In this document: positions 26,235 through 35,604 of the stretch, piece after piece
Layout of the letters: the number at the start of each line of letters is the position of its first letter
Position numbering within the stretch: position 1 is the first letter of the stretch
NCBI GenBank assembly: GCA_018829445.1
Contig: JAHJTV010000067.1
Span: 1 to 64,000, forward strand
From: a bacterium
GTDB lineage: Bacteria; SAR324; XYD2-FULL-50-16
DNA: 64,000 nucleotides
Direction of reading: 5' to 3'
Program-made: the position numbers and the translations under genes
Notes under the pieces: generated by a model
Seen by the model: only the letters and a program-made list of their open reading frames with translations
What the model was told of the DNA's origin: nothing
The model's database searches: none

Positions 26235-27230
26235 TTATGAATTTAAATTAAAATATATTCCTACGCCCTTTTTAACAGCCTTTTCATAGCATAAAGCAGC
26301 CCCGGCGACGTCCTGAATCGCAGTTCCTGTTGCATCAAAAACGAAGATTTCCTGATCTGATGTTCTACCCGGCAACTTGCCAGCCGCTATAGCTCCAAGG
26401 GTTCCATAAATATCATCAATCTTTATCAAACCGCCTTGAAGAGCATGATGCAATTCCCCGACTTTTGCGCATTGTTCCGGCAGGTCGACCACAACCTTAT
26501 TTCCTGCTAAAAGCGTTTCTTCAATCTCCTGCTTGTCCGGGCTATCTGCTCCCACCGCAGCAATGAACATCCCCGGTTTAGTAAACTCTTTTTTAAGATA
26601 GGGCTTCCTGGCGGGTGTACAGGTGACAATGATATCACTATCCAAAGCAGCCTTTTTTAGATCTGACACCGGCTTAACCAACAGCGACAAGTCACGACTC
26701 ATTTCTTCCGCGAAGCTTCGGGCTGATTGGTCGGATCGGCTGTATGCATAAACAGTTTCGAGGGGAAACTGCTCTTTCAGCATCTTTAACTGGATTCGCC
26801 CCTGGTTTCCGCATCCGCAAATTGTTATTGTTTTTGAACCGGGATTTGCCAGAAATTTGGCTGCCACAGCCGTCGTCGCCCCGGTTCTGTTCCTGGTGAT
26901 ATCAATGGAATCAAGAATCGCCAGGGGAAACGCATTATCAGCATCAAACAGGAGAATGGTTCCCATCATGTTGGGAAGCCCAAAGCGTTTTACATTGGTA
27001 TAGCAACTTCCATTCGCTTTGATCGCAAAGTAGGCACGGGATAGATGCAAACCTCCGGACTTAATATGAAACTCCGTGTCTCCGGCATCCGCATGCAGCA
27101 TCCCGGTCCCGAAGGCTTTTCCTTCCGCAATCATGCTGAATGCTTCTTCCATCCCTTTGATATAATCCTTTGGTGTCATCAACTTTTCGATATCACTGCG
27201 CTTTAACAGCAAAGTTCCTTTTTTGTACAT
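26235..27230 (-). CDS. ornithine cyclodeaminase / mu-crystallin family protein
   Basis: A 331-residue protein of the OCD/mu-crystallin family. The N-terminal half includes HIKSGGLHLSRAYFAIKANGS and GTILLFDADNAFPLAILDS; the Rossmann half has TITICGCGNQGRIQLKML (about 150-167) for NAD, and DIIVTCTPARKPYLKKEF. The RNRTGATTAVAAKFLANPG block is diagnostic. Family members deaminate and cyclise ornithine, reduce imines, act on alanine-type substrates, or (EutC) degrade hydroxyectoine-derived intermediates. The next gene follows after 8 bp and the upstream symporter gene is 21 bp away, so this is a tight operon. Confidence 0.87.
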   Translation of the reverse strand: MYKKGTLLLKRSDIEKLMTPKDYIKGMEEAFSMIAEGKAFGTGMLHADAGDTEFHIKSGGLHLSRAYFAIKANGSCYTNVKRFGLPNMMGTILLFDADNAFPLAILDSIDITRNRTGATTAVAAKFLANPGSKTITICGCGNQGRIQLKMLKEQFPLETVYAYSRSDQSARSFAEEMSRDLSLLVKPVSDLKKAALDSDIIVTCTPARKPYLKKEFTKPGMFIAAVGADSPDKQEIEETLLAGNKVVVDLPEQCAKVGELHHALQGGLIKIDDIYGTLGAIAAGKLPGRTSDQEIFVFDATGTAIQDVAGAALCYEKAVKKGVGIYFNLNS

Positions 27231-27251
27231 TTTTTTTGCCCAGTTACCAGG

Positions 27252-28667
27252 TTAAGCGTTGACGGCATTTCTGTTTTCAAGCTCCCTGCGAATCTCACTG
27301 TATCGCTCCTTAGTAATGGGGAACAAAAATGCACCTGCCAGTCCGATCAAAACAAAGGCTAAGGGGGCCAGTGCCATGGTAAACCGAATGCCCTGCAGAG
27401 CTTTCGGTGTCTGGACAGCATTGGCCACGTAACCGGTTAACTGTAGGGTCATGCCGATGGAAAAAACAGCGATCGAATTTGAGATTTTCATCAAAAACGT
27501 CATGACACCCGAATAAACCCCCTCCCGGCGCTCTCCCGTCATAATTTCATCCTGATCCAGGACGTCCGGAAACATGGCCCAAGGCATGGTATGAGCGCTT
27601 CCATATCCAATTCCCACAAGAGCTCCAACAGCATAGATGATAAAATCAGGCATGGTTGGCGTAATAAAAATCCACAGCATCTGGGTGACTCCCCAGAACA
27701 GTAATCCAAAAATAGCTGTTTTTTTCTTGCCGTATTTACGGGACATGATACTCCAAAGCGGTAGGGTAACGACGCTGGAGATCACAACTGATACAAACAG
27801 AATCGGCATCTGATCTTCCCTGCCGATCCAGTACTTCATGTAATAGATAACAAATCCTTCGATCACGTTGATGCCGGCATAACTGCCAACATAGATGAAA
27901 ATCAGGGTACGAAAGGATTTATTCCGAAACATATTGGCAAATTGCTTGAAAAGCTGAAGTTTTTCCCTGGGAGCCCGTTCCTGATATCTTTCCTTGATCG
28001 TGAAAAATACAATAAAGGGAAAAACCATAATGACTAGACCGACAATCAAAGCCGCCATCATGTATCCTTCCTGAAGGTAGGGAATAAAAGCATCCGAGGT
28101 CTCGAATCCCTGCTTGACAGCCCTTCTTAATTCATCCGGAACAAAAGAATCGGCGAACATCTTGGGGAGCACTGCCGCCGAAAGACCAAACACAAACGTA
28201 AAAAACATGCGGTAATTCATAATACTGGTGCGTTCCGCATAATCGTCGGTTAACTCCGCTAAAAGGCTCAGGTAGGGTATGGCATAGAGTGTCACCGAGG
28301 TGATAAAAAGAATATGCACCACCGTGTATACAGCGGTTTTACTGAATTGGGATTCAACCGGAAAGATGTTGAACATCAAAAAGAAAAATAATCCCAGGGG
28401 AACAGCAGCTATGATAAAGAACGGTCGTCTTCTCCCCCAACGGGTTCTGGTTCTGTCGCTTATCATACCGATGGTTGGATCGGTGAAGGCATCCCAGACA
28501 CGGCCGATCATAAAAACAATACCTGCAAAGGCCGGCAGTATGCCCACAATATCTGTCAGGAAAAACAGAAAGAGGATACTCATCACCGAATAAGCCATCA
28601 CGTTCGGAATTTCGCCCATTCCCATTACTGATTTTGTTTTGAATGTCAGCTTACCGTTAGGTTTCAT
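27252..28667 (-). CDS. GPH-family cation symporter (MelB-like MFS)
   Basis: A 471-residue, 12-helix symporter of the glycoside-pentoside-hexuronide group. Features: GRVWDAFTDPTIGMISDRTRTRWGRRRPFFI (in two halves, about 53-83), the hallmark loop of MelB relatives with Asp and Arg clusters, and ALVGIGYGSAHTMPWAMFPDVLDQDEI (late loop, with conserved PDVLD). GAGG precedes the ATG. It lies between the M20 hydrolase gene (48 bp) and the OCD gene (21 bp). It is a second transporter in the same cluster; its substrate is presumably the intact compound or a released sugar or sulfonate. Confidence 0.88.
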   Translation of the reverse strand: MKPNGKLTFKTKSVMGMGEIPNVMAYSVMSILFLFFLTDIVGILPAFAGIVFMIGRVWDAFTDPTIGMISDRTRTRWGRRRPFFIIAAVPLGLFFFLMFNIFPVESQFSKTAVYTVVHILFITSVTLYAIPYLSLLAELTDDYAERTSIMNYRMFFTFVFGLSAAVLPKMFADSFVPDELRRAVKQGFETSDAFIPYLQEGYMMAALIVGLVIMVFPFIVFFTIKERYQERAPREKLQLFKQFANMFRNKSFRTLIFIYVGSYAGINVIEGFVIYYMKYWIGREDQMPILFVSVVISSVVTLPLWSIMSRKYGKKKTAIFGLLFWGVTQMLWIFITPTMPDFIIYAVGALVGIGYGSAHTMPWAMFPDVLDQDEIMTGERREGVYSGVMTFLMKISNSIAVFSIGMTLQLTGYVANAVQTPKALQGIRFTMALAPLAFVLIGLAGAFLFPITKERYSEIRRELENRNAVNA

Positions 28668-28715
28668 TTTTTTCCTCTTGGTGCAGGTTTATTTATACAT
28701 TATGAATTCAACACC

Positions 28716-30086
28716 TTAAATGTCGGTGTTGCACAGTTGACAAATGAGGTTATACATCACCCGGATTCCGAACTTTAAATTATTGATCGATATCCGCTCA
28801 TTGATGCCGTGAATCCGTTTCAGATCTTCAGGGTCGATAATGCAGGGTATAATGTCATAACAGGGGATGCCACAGGGCCTGAAATGTTTGGAATCGGTAC
28901 CACCAATGTCCAGGAGAGGCACTACCAGGGCATCGGGAACCTCTTCCAGTAAGACCTCTTCAATAATTGAAAACGCTTTGCTGGTAAACGAAGTCGGTTC
29001 ACCCGGTACCGGTTCATTGATAACCTCTGTCGAAACTGTAAATGGTGCGACCTGTTTTTTGATATCCCTGGTGATATCTCTGAAATCCGTACATGGTAGT
29101 AGTCGTAGGTCAAGATATGCTTCTGCAATATCGGGAATGGCATTGGTTGCTTCTCCGGCTTTCAGAACCGTCATGCAGATTGTATTGCGTATCATGGCGT
29201 TCAAGGTTGAGTCTTTCTTGAACTCTCTGTTTAGTAAAAACCTGAACAGGGGGTTATTGGGATGTTTCAGCAGAAGGGATTCAGGGAAGGATTTTCTCTC
29301 TGCAAGACGTTTCAGGGTTTCTTTCACAATGGGATGAATTTCCATGGGATACTTCAGTTTGTCAACTGCTGCCAGCCCCTGCACCAACCTCGTAATAGCG
29401 GAATCCTTGCCCGGCTGATTGGAATGTCCGGGTGCTCCCAGTGCCGTCAACTTAACCTTCAGAGAAAGCTTTTCTGCTATGACAATAGGGAAAACCACAC
29501 CATTAAACATCATGTTCCTGAGTCCGTAACCACCTTCATTAATGATAAGCGCCGGATCTAATTCTGCCAGGTGTTTTTCTGCAATCACCTTAGCGCCCAA
29601 TTCTCCACTATTTTCCTCATCAGGTATTGCTAGAAAGGTTACTCCCCGTTTTATCGGGACCTGCCGGTGATAAACAGCCAGGAAAGCCATCAGCTCCATG
29701 ATCCCCATGCTTTTCATGTCAAGAGCACCCCTTCCCCAGATAAATCCATCCTTAACCAGACCAGAAAAAGGTGGTATTTCCCAACCGTCCTCCTCCGCCG
29801 GTGCTACATCAATATGCCCAGCCAGAACCAAAGGCTTTAACTCAGGATCGGAACCCGGGAGAGAGCTGATCAAAGCCTCCCTGCCTGGAGATGTTTCAAT
29901 AATCCTGGTTTCAAGCCCGTTTTCATCGAGAACCTTTTGCAAAAACCTCGTTCCCAGTCTGTCATTTCCAGGAGGGTTGACAGTGGGGATCTTAATGTAT
30001 TCGGAAAGGAGATGAACCGCTTTGTTAAAAAACGCGTTGCTAAAACCGGAGGATTCACTCTCTTCAGAAGGTAGAAATAAATTCAT
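28716..30086 (-). CDS. M20-family metallohydrolase (amidohydrolase/deacylase)
   Basis: A 456-residue M20 peptidase-family enzyme with a co-catalytic dizinc site: H91 and D93 (LAGHIDVAP), D123 (GALDMKSM), and the catalytic Glu pair E157-E158 (IPDEENSGELG). It continues with the lid/dimerisation domain, which starts about residue 205 (LTALGAPGHSNQPGK), and ends with DIGGTDSKHFRPCGIP, the last metal ligand region. Members remove N-acyl groups or hydrolyse amides and dipeptides. It is the first gene of the minus-strand cluster, downstream of an AT-rich control region of about 500 bp. The likely job is to release the amino substrate of the cluster. Confidence 0.88.
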   Translation of the reverse strand: MNLFLPSEESESSGFSNAFFNKAVHLLSEYIKIPTVNPPGNDRLGTRFLQKVLDENGLETRIIETSPGREALISSLPGSDPELKPLVLAGHIDVAPAEEDGWEIPPFSGLVKDGFIWGRGALDMKSMGIMELMAFLAVYHRQVPIKRGVTFLAIPDEENSGELGAKVIAEKHLAELDPALIINEGGYGLRNMMFNGVVFPIVIAEKLSLKVKLTALGAPGHSNQPGKDSAITRLVQGLAAVDKLKYPMEIHPIVKETLKRLAERKSFPESLLLKHPNNPLFRFLLNREFKKDSTLNAMIRNTICMTVLKAGEATNAIPDIAEAYLDLRLLPCTDFRDITRDIKKQVAPFTVSTEVINEPVPGEPTSFTSKAFSIIEEVLLEEVPDALVVPLLDIGGTDSKHFRPCGIPCYDIIPCIIDPEDLKRIHGINERISINNLKFGIRVMYNLICQLCNTDI

Positions 30087-30588
30087 AATAGAAATAGATT
30101 GTTATCCCGTGAATTAGCTGAAAACTGCTGGCTGCTTTAATAAAGGTTAAAGGTTCAACTTTTTACAAGTTGCCTTGCTCTTCAATCATCTGTCAATAAA
30201 AAAATTTCCTGTATAAGCCATTTATGATTAAGCGATGAAATCGTCAATAATAATAGCCATTAAATAATGATAGCTTTATGTAAACTTGGATAAAGTCAGC
30301 TATTCCCGAAATCCACATTTTCAACAGGTAGATTGATCAATAATCACTTTTATCTAATATTACAGAAAGTTAACAGATTTTTGATTTTTAAAAAACGAAG
30401 AGTTGCCAATCATTAAAAAGTCGATAGATAAAATGTTGAAAGTTTAACTTTTAAAGTACTTTTTTGGAGAGTGTCTTCAAAACTTTTCAGGGTAAGGACT
30501 CAGAACAATTTCATTTTGAAGGGAATAGCGATTTTAGAACAATCAAAATACCCCAATATCAACCGGATTAAAATACCTGTTAATTACC
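30087..30588. promoter_or_regulatory. AT-rich control region upstream of the catabolic cluster
   Basis: No gene is seen in these 502 bp. CAACTT (30156-30161) and AAGTTG (30167-30172) form an inverted repeat with a 5-bp spacer, 70 bp upstream of the M20 gene start. Near the other end, 30439-30462 is a run of overlapping AAAGT/ACTTT palindromes. Similar AAGT/ACTT half-sites occur upstream of the nearby MerR-type regulator gene. These are candidate binding sites; no motif search was run. Confidence 0.4.
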
Positions 30589-31231
30589 ATGAAACCGAAC
30601 ACAATACGTATCAACCCCAAGGACAATGTTGCTGTTTGTCTAGAGGACATCGGCAAATGAATATCGGCGGCTTTTTCAGATGGCACCGAGATCATAGCGC
30701 TTACGGATATTAGGTACAGCCACAAAATCCTGCTTGGCGATGTCCAGGCGGGAGATGAAATTATTAAATACGGAGAGGTGATCGCCCGGATTAGCTGCGA
30801 TGCATCCAGGGGCGTTGGGCTGTATTGCCAAAACTGGTTCCGGCAAAATAAAACAGGTAACCGCTTATGGAGAGATCCCGACGGAAAAGGGATTGATCAT
30901 AATGGATGGTACCGGTTATGATACGGTATCGATGACGGGATTGGCAGCTGCCGGGGCTCAGTTGATTATATTCTCTACCGGTCGGGGAAATCCCATCGGT
31001 TTTCCCATTGTGCCCGTAGTCAAAGTAGTCAACACCAGTCGGGTGTGAAACCATTTGTCAGATGATATCGATATTATCGCCGGAGTTGTCCTCGAAGGCA
31101 GCAGCCTTGAAACGGTGGGAGCTGACGTTCTGGATCTGGTCAAAAGGTCAGCCAATGGCGAGCAGACTATGGCAGAGATCAACAGACAAAACGGTATCCT
31201 CTGCATTTACACTCAGACGACATCATTCTAA
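30589..31231 (+). pseudogene. decayed UxaA-family dehydratase / sulfo-lyase gene (SAF domain plus C-terminal part)
   Basis: Frame 1 from ATG 30589 reads MKPNTIRINPKDNVAVCLED, has an in-frame TGA at 30658-30660, and continues ISAAFSDGTEIIALTDIRYS and ILLGDVQAGDEIIKYGEVIA. This is the SAF domain that begins UxaA-type enzymes. From 30800, in another frame, comes GALGCIAKTGSGKIKQ, then KGLIIMDGTGYDTVSMTGLA and LIIFSTGRGNPIGFPIVPVV, the conserved C-terminal part, with another stop at 31046 before DIDIIAGVVLEG and a tail to 31231. Roughly 250 middle codons, including the catalytic region, are missing. The family includes altronate/galactarate dehydratases and SuyAB (2R)-sulfolactate sulfo-lyase; which it was cannot be told. 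Confidence 0.85.
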
Positions 31232-31245
31232 TGGCAGGTTCATCG

Positions 31246-31470
31246 TTACGAATTTACGGGTGCAATGTCGTATTCTCCATTATCACATTGACTGCACTTC
31301 ATGCCAATGAAAGCATTTCCTTTTACCTGATTATTGGTAAAAGTGCAGGTACCTCGACTGCAGCTCTTCCCGCACTTGACGTCACCACAAAAGATGCAGC
31401 GATAGACAACAGGGATGCCACAAGGCGGCCTGTCGACAGATTTAATCTCCATAATAGTACTATTCATCAT
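31246..31470 (-). CDS. possible small cysteine-rich protein
   Basis: A 74-codon frame 15 bp downstream of the MerR-type regulator and in the same direction. It has seven Cys, clustered as CIFCGDVKCGKSC and later CSQC, plus a PPCGIP segment. This looks like a possible zinc-ribbon-like pattern. No good ribosome-binding site precedes the ATG, and the region lies next to a decayed gene, so it may be chance. Confidence 0.25.
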   Translation of the reverse strand: MMNSTIMEIKSVDRPPCGIPVVYRCIFCGDVKCGKSCSRGTCTFTNNQVKGNAFIGMKCSQCDNGEYDIAPVNS

Positions 31471-31485
31471 TTGTCAGGGAACAGC

Positions 31486-32946
31486 TCACTTGGTTATCAG
31501 CAGTCGTTGCATCCCTGCCCATTCGGCCATTTCACCTTCCGGATCTGACACCGCCAGGATCTCGTTAAGTTGGACAAGGGCTTTATCGTTCTGTCCCAGT
31601 TTTCGATATCCTTCGGCCAAAAATCGATTGATGCGGATCTCAATCGCCGGGAAAACTTCATGTTCCAGAGTCCGGATCAGCCATTCGGGAATGGTTTTCT
31701 CTTCCAGCTTTTTTCTGGTATCCGGCCAGCTCAACCTGGAAAGGATTTCCACACCTTCCTGATGTTGATTAACGGCATTGGGCAGTAAAACATAGATAGC
31801 TCCGCAGATGAACAACGCCAGGTATTTGGAAAAAACGTACCGTTCGTTGGATTTTTCGATCCGTTTCAGATAAGCCAACATCTTCTTGGCGTTGAACATG
31901 GGAACGGAAAAACCACCTTCGTCATTGATAGAAAACAGGTAGGTTAGGGCGGCAATAGCATTGTTCAAGGCATAAGAGGATGGCTTGGGCATATGTGTGG
32001 TGACCTTTTTCCGGGCCTCCTTGAGATTGCCGTCAAGGATGTCTGCCAGAATGCTGAAGTTTACCTGATCATAGTCGGCATCCTTTCGCTTTCTGTTTCC
32101 CAGGGTTTTTTGAATGGCTTTATAATCCCCTTTACATAAGTAATAGAAACATCGTTCCATCATGTTTTTAGGGGGTTGTTTTGGAAGCTCCAAACCTTCA
32201 ATGGGGAAAAACACCAGGATCTTCAGACTATTTGCCAGATCGTTGACTTCTTTAATCGCTTCTTCTCCCATTTTTCGGAGCATTTTATAGCGATAGATCA
32301 CCATAAAGTTGTCCAGCGTCTCATCTGCTTCAGTCAGCAGCTTTATGGCTTTTTCAGCGGATATATCTCCGATCATATTGCGGGCAAACAGGCTGATATC
32401 CTTTGAGACCGCTTCCTTGATGGCGTCCCGATAGATTCTTAATGTTTCAACCGAATAATCAAATCGGGCTCCGATTTCCTCCCGCTGTTTCATCATGGCA
32501 ATGATCTGACAGTCACTATCATCATAAATTTTTCCGTGGTTACTGATCTCGGGATGAATCAATCCTTCGTTTTCCAAGATATTTATTTTCTCAACAGGAT
32601 ACCCGCTATGGCGTTCTATCTTGGATTCTATCACCTTTTTTGCCTGAAGGGGTACTTTGTGCGATTTGATAATCGCCTCCCCCATCTCCAAATGTTGAGC
32701 ATAAGAATCCCCGGAGTCGATCACCCGTTTGATCATATCAAGCGGGAGAAATTTCTCCTTCTGAATTTTTTTGATCAGTTTAATCCGCTCGATACAGGAC
32801 TCCTCATAATAAGCCATGTTTTTACTTGGCTTAATGGGTTGAGGCAATAATCCCTCATTAATATAATGTTTGATGGTAGGGGCGGAGACACCTGATCGTT
32901 TTACAAGCTCACTGATCCGAACCAGATTTTTTTTTGTTTTAGCCAT
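31486..32946 (-). CDS. MerR-type transcription regulator with long C-terminal helical domain
   Basis: A 486-residue protein. Residues 9-80 form a MerR winged-helix DNA-binding domain (LVRISELVKRSGVSAPTIKH, then YINEGLLPQP). A second degenerate MerR-like unit may lie around 115-160 (KINILENEGLIHPEISNHGKI). The remaining 320 residues are helical and TPR-like (MLRKMGEEAIKEVNDL, CFYYLCKGDYKAIQKTL, FLAEGYRKLGQNDKALVQLN), unlike the short effector domains of classical MerR proteins. AAGGAAAG precedes the ATG. It lies directly downstream of an RND/MMPL exporter gene on the same strand. A CAAGTT/AACTTG inverted repeat at 33091-33110 in front of it may be its own operator. It probably senses a hydrophobic or membrane-related signal; this is inference. 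Confidence 0.8.
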   Translation of the reverse strand: MAKTKKNLVRISELVKRSGVSAPTIKHYINEGLLPQPIKPSKNMAYYEESCIERIKLIKKIQKEKFLPLDMIKRVIDSGDSYAQHLEMGEAIIKSHKVPLQAKKVIESKIERHSGYPVEKINILENEGLIHPEISNHGKIYDDSDCQIIAMMKQREEIGARFDYSVETLRIYRDAIKEAVSKDISLFARNMIGDISAEKAIKLLTEADETLDNFMVIYRYKMLRKMGEEAIKEVNDLANSLKILVFFPIEGLELPKQPPKNMMERCFYYLCKGDYKAIQKTLGNRKRKDADYDQVNFSILADILDGNLKEARKKVTTHMPKPSSYALNNAIAALTYLFSINDEGGFSVPMFNAKKMLAYLKRIEKSNERYVFSKYLALFICGAIYVLLPNAVNQHQEGVEILSRLSWPDTRKKLEEKTIPEWLIRTLEHEVFPAIEIRINRFLAEGYRKLGQNDKALVQLNEILAVSDPEGEMAEWAGMQRLLITK

Positions 32947-33090
32947 CTGCTTTCCTTTTTGGCCGATGATTCCAACAGAAATTTCCGAATTGTGATTTCA
33001 TCCAGAGTAGAACCATCGCTTATTAAACACTGTTTTTCCTGAATATCTTGATTCCATGCTAAGGTAGTCAGTTTTTATGGTATAAATCTG

Positions 33091-33110
33091 CAAGTTAAAA
33101 GTCCAACTTG
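33091..33110. promoter_or_regulatory. inverted repeat upstream of the MerR-type regulator gene
   Basis: CAAGTT (33091-33096) and AACTTG (33105-33110) are separated by 8 bp; inside lies AAGT-CCA-ACTT. MerR proteins bind such dyads in promoters. It lies 145 bp upstream of the regulator's start and 86 bp downstream of the exporter's position 33196 end. No clear -35/-10 pair was assigned. Confidence 0.35.
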
Positions 33111-33195
33111 TAATGTGAAATAGCTTGACTGAGTTACTTAAGCTATTGTAAAAGTTGAAGATTATATTGCATATGGGTCGTCTTCCAAGGGGAGC

Positions 33196-35586
33196 CTATT
33201 TTATCTGTGGCTTAAAGATTATCAGCAAAGAGGGCAGAACGATCAAAGAGCCACAAGCCGTTGTAAACATGGAAACTGCGGTAATCCAACCGATGTTGGC
33301 AATCACGCCGTATTCCGAGAAAAGAAGAACCAGAAAACCGATTCCCACGGCAGATGCGTTGGAGAGGATTGCTCTGGAAGTGCCGGAGATCGCATGTATC
33401 AATGACTCCTGATAGTCACCTGTTTGTCTGAACAGCAACCTGAATCGAGTGAAATAGTGTATTGCATAGTCGATCCCTACTCCCATCCCGACGGAGGCAA
33501 TGATGGAAGTTCCGATGTTGAGTGTGATATCAAACGCCCACATGATAGTAAAATTAAAAAGAACGGCGATAAACACCGGAAGCGCTGTGAACAAACCAAT
33601 CATCGGCGATCGAAACATAATTGACATCAGAATGGTGATGGTAACCAACACCGTCAACAAACTATAAATCTGGCTGTCAATAATCAGGTCCATCATCACG
33701 ACCCGAATGTAATGATTGGCATAATCCACTTTTACTGTGGGTGGAAAATGCTCTTTGATATAAGAATCCAACTTTTGCACCAGAATCTTCAATTCTTGGC
33801 TGCTCATGTCTTTCAGCCGCACTGAGATCCGGGTTGTTTTGTAAGGTGTATCAACATATTGTCCGGTTGAGTCACCTCCGCTCATTTCATACAAAAGCAA
33901 AAACTGGGAAACCTGTTGATACCCGCTAACCTCCTCTTCAATCTCTTTTTCCACTTCGATCCCATCGATCAATTCATAAACAACCCGCTTAACAGCCTCC
34001 TTTTCAGCTGGCAGCCTCTCAAATTGAGAATCATTGTCATGAAGGACAAAATTGATGCGTTTTATCAAATCAACCAGGGACAATGAGTAGCTAACCAGCT
34101 CATCTTGCTCGCAAAATCGCTGCAACGCTTCGATTTTCTTCAGTAGTGTGGGTTGTTTTATGGAATTCTCCTCTTCCCCCTCAATGATGATATCCAGGCT
34201 GGTGATCCCGCCCAGGTTTCTCTGGATACTCTCGGTTGCAGCCCTGAATTCATTGTGCTTTTTAAAATATCGAACTTCATCCGATTCAACTTGAACATTG
34301 AATATACCGAGGATCGATAACAGTAGCATTACAAAAGCAATGGATACCACAACTCGGTGGTGGCTAATCACCCTTCTGGCGATTGGCAATACCCGGGCTT
34401 CGAATGCACTTGTGGCAACCATCTCAAAATGAGGTCGGGGTTTCCCTGGAATCGGATCTTTTTTCTGCCGAAAAAAGGAGATCATGGCAGGAATAAATAA
34501 CAGGGAATAAATCATGGCGATCAACACGCCAAAAGCCAGAAAAATACCCATATTTCGTATGGAAACACCCGGAGCCGTCAGCAATGAAACAAAACCCAAC
34601 CCGGTGGTAACAGAGGTCAAAATCACCGGTAGTGTCAGGACATGCATAGTCTTATGAACAGCTTCCTTGACCGGAACACCTTTTCGATACAACACCAGAA
34701 ATTCACTGATGATATGAATACCGTCAGCGCAACCGATGGCAATCAATACAACGGGGATTGCAGTTTCAACAATGGTAATGGGAGAGTCCAGAACAGCCTT
34801 TAAACCAAAGGTCCAGATTACTGCAAAGATCGTAACCAGCACAGGCACTAGCATTCCCAGAAAACTCCGCAATACAACCAGAATGATTAAAGCCACCATC
34901 ACTATTGCCATGGGGAAAAGAACCTTTAAATCCCTCTGCATATATTCGGAGATATAGGCTTTCAGCATGGCAGGCCCGGAGAAATCCAATGTAATATCAG
35001 GATATTTGTCACCCAATTCGGTTAATTTATTTAGGACTCTTTTTTTCAGTGAGCCGATTAACTCCTCCTTTAGCCCGATACTGAGAGGAACTCCTGCAAG
35101 CACAACAGCGCTTTTTTCATCCAGACTCACCAGTTTCCCCCTGAAAAGCGGGTTTGACCTTATTCTATCCCGCAGTTGCAGCAAGTTAGACGAATCAAGA
35201 TTCTCGATAAAATCCTCATCAACCAGGGTTTCAATAATCAATTCACCGTTGTTACCCTCCATATCACTGATATTAGTCAAACTAAGAACATCATCCTCGT
35301 CTATCTCCTCCAGCTCCTCCAGAAAAACCGTTAATTCATAGATAAGTTCAACGGCTTCTTTGGTAAAAATCCCGCCGGGTGAATTAACCCCGATCACAAT
35401 TTGGTCACTCGCCCCGAACAGTTCCTCAGCTTTATCTGAAATTTTATAAGCAGGGTGGGTTTTTGGAATCAGGGAGGAAACACCGGCATCCCGCGTCAGA
35501 TCTTTAATTTTATACCCAAAAGGGATTGAAAGAACGATCAATCCCAGGATCAATATTATACGAAATCGAAGAATCAGGTTAATCAT
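33196..35586 (-). CDS. RND superfamily (MMPL/HAE3-like) exporter
   Basis: A protein of 796 residues with two homologous halves, each a membrane helix, a large extracytoplasmic domain and five further helices. Two intramembrane Asp motifs suited to proton coupling are visible: VVLIAIGCADGIHI in the first half and GMGVGIDYAIHYFTRF in the second. This is the layout of MMPL / hydrophobe-exporter (HAE3) proteins, which move lipids, hopanoids or other hydrophobic molecules and work without the tripartite partners of AcrB. I start at ATG 35586; a TTG 18 bp upstream is an alternative. It lies upstream of a MerR-type regulator gene on the same strand. The cargo is unknown. Confidence 0.88.
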   Translation of the reverse strand: MINLILRFRIILILGLIVLSIPFGYKIKDLTRDAGVSSLIPKTHPAYKISDKAEELFGASDQIVIGVNSPGGIFTKEAVELIYELTVFLEELEEIDEDDVLSLTNISDMEGNNGELIIETLVDEDFIENLDSSNLLQLRDRIRSNPLFRGKLVSLDEKSAVVLAGVPLSIGLKEELIGSLKKRVLNKLTELGDKYPDITLDFSGPAMLKAYISEYMQRDLKVLFPMAIVMVALIILVVLRSFLGMLVPVLVTIFAVIWTFGLKAVLDSPITIVETAIPVVLIAIGCADGIHIISEFLVLYRKGVPVKEAVHKTMHVLTLPVILTSVTTGLGFVSLLTAPGVSIRNMGIFLAFGVLIAMIYSLLFIPAMISFFRQKKDPIPGKPRPHFEMVATSAFEARVLPIARRVISHHRVVVSIAFVMLLLSILGIFNVQVESDEVRYFKKHNEFRAATESIQRNLGGITSLDIIIEGEEENSIKQPTLLKKIEALQRFCEQDELVSYSLSLVDLIKRINFVLHDNDSQFERLPAEKEAVKRVVYELIDGIEVEKEIEEEVSGYQQVSQFLLLYEMSGGDSTGQYVDTPYKTTRISVRLKDMSSQELKILVQKLDSYIKEHFPPTVKVDYANHYIRVVMMDLIIDSQIYSLLTVLVTITILMSIMFRSPMIGLFTALPVFIAVLFNFTIMWAFDITLNIGTSIIASVGMGVGIDYAIHYFTRFRLLFRQTGDYQESLIHAISGTSRAILSNASAVGIGFLVLLFSEYGVIANIGWITAVSMFTTACGSLIVLPSLLIIFKPQIK

Positions 35587-35604
35587 GGTTCGTTTTCTCT
35601 GCAA

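Noticed and set aside
30471-30713. 80-codon frame overlapping the UxaA-family remnant
   Set aside because: It reads the pseudogene region in a wrong frame; the SAF-domain frame explains the sequence.
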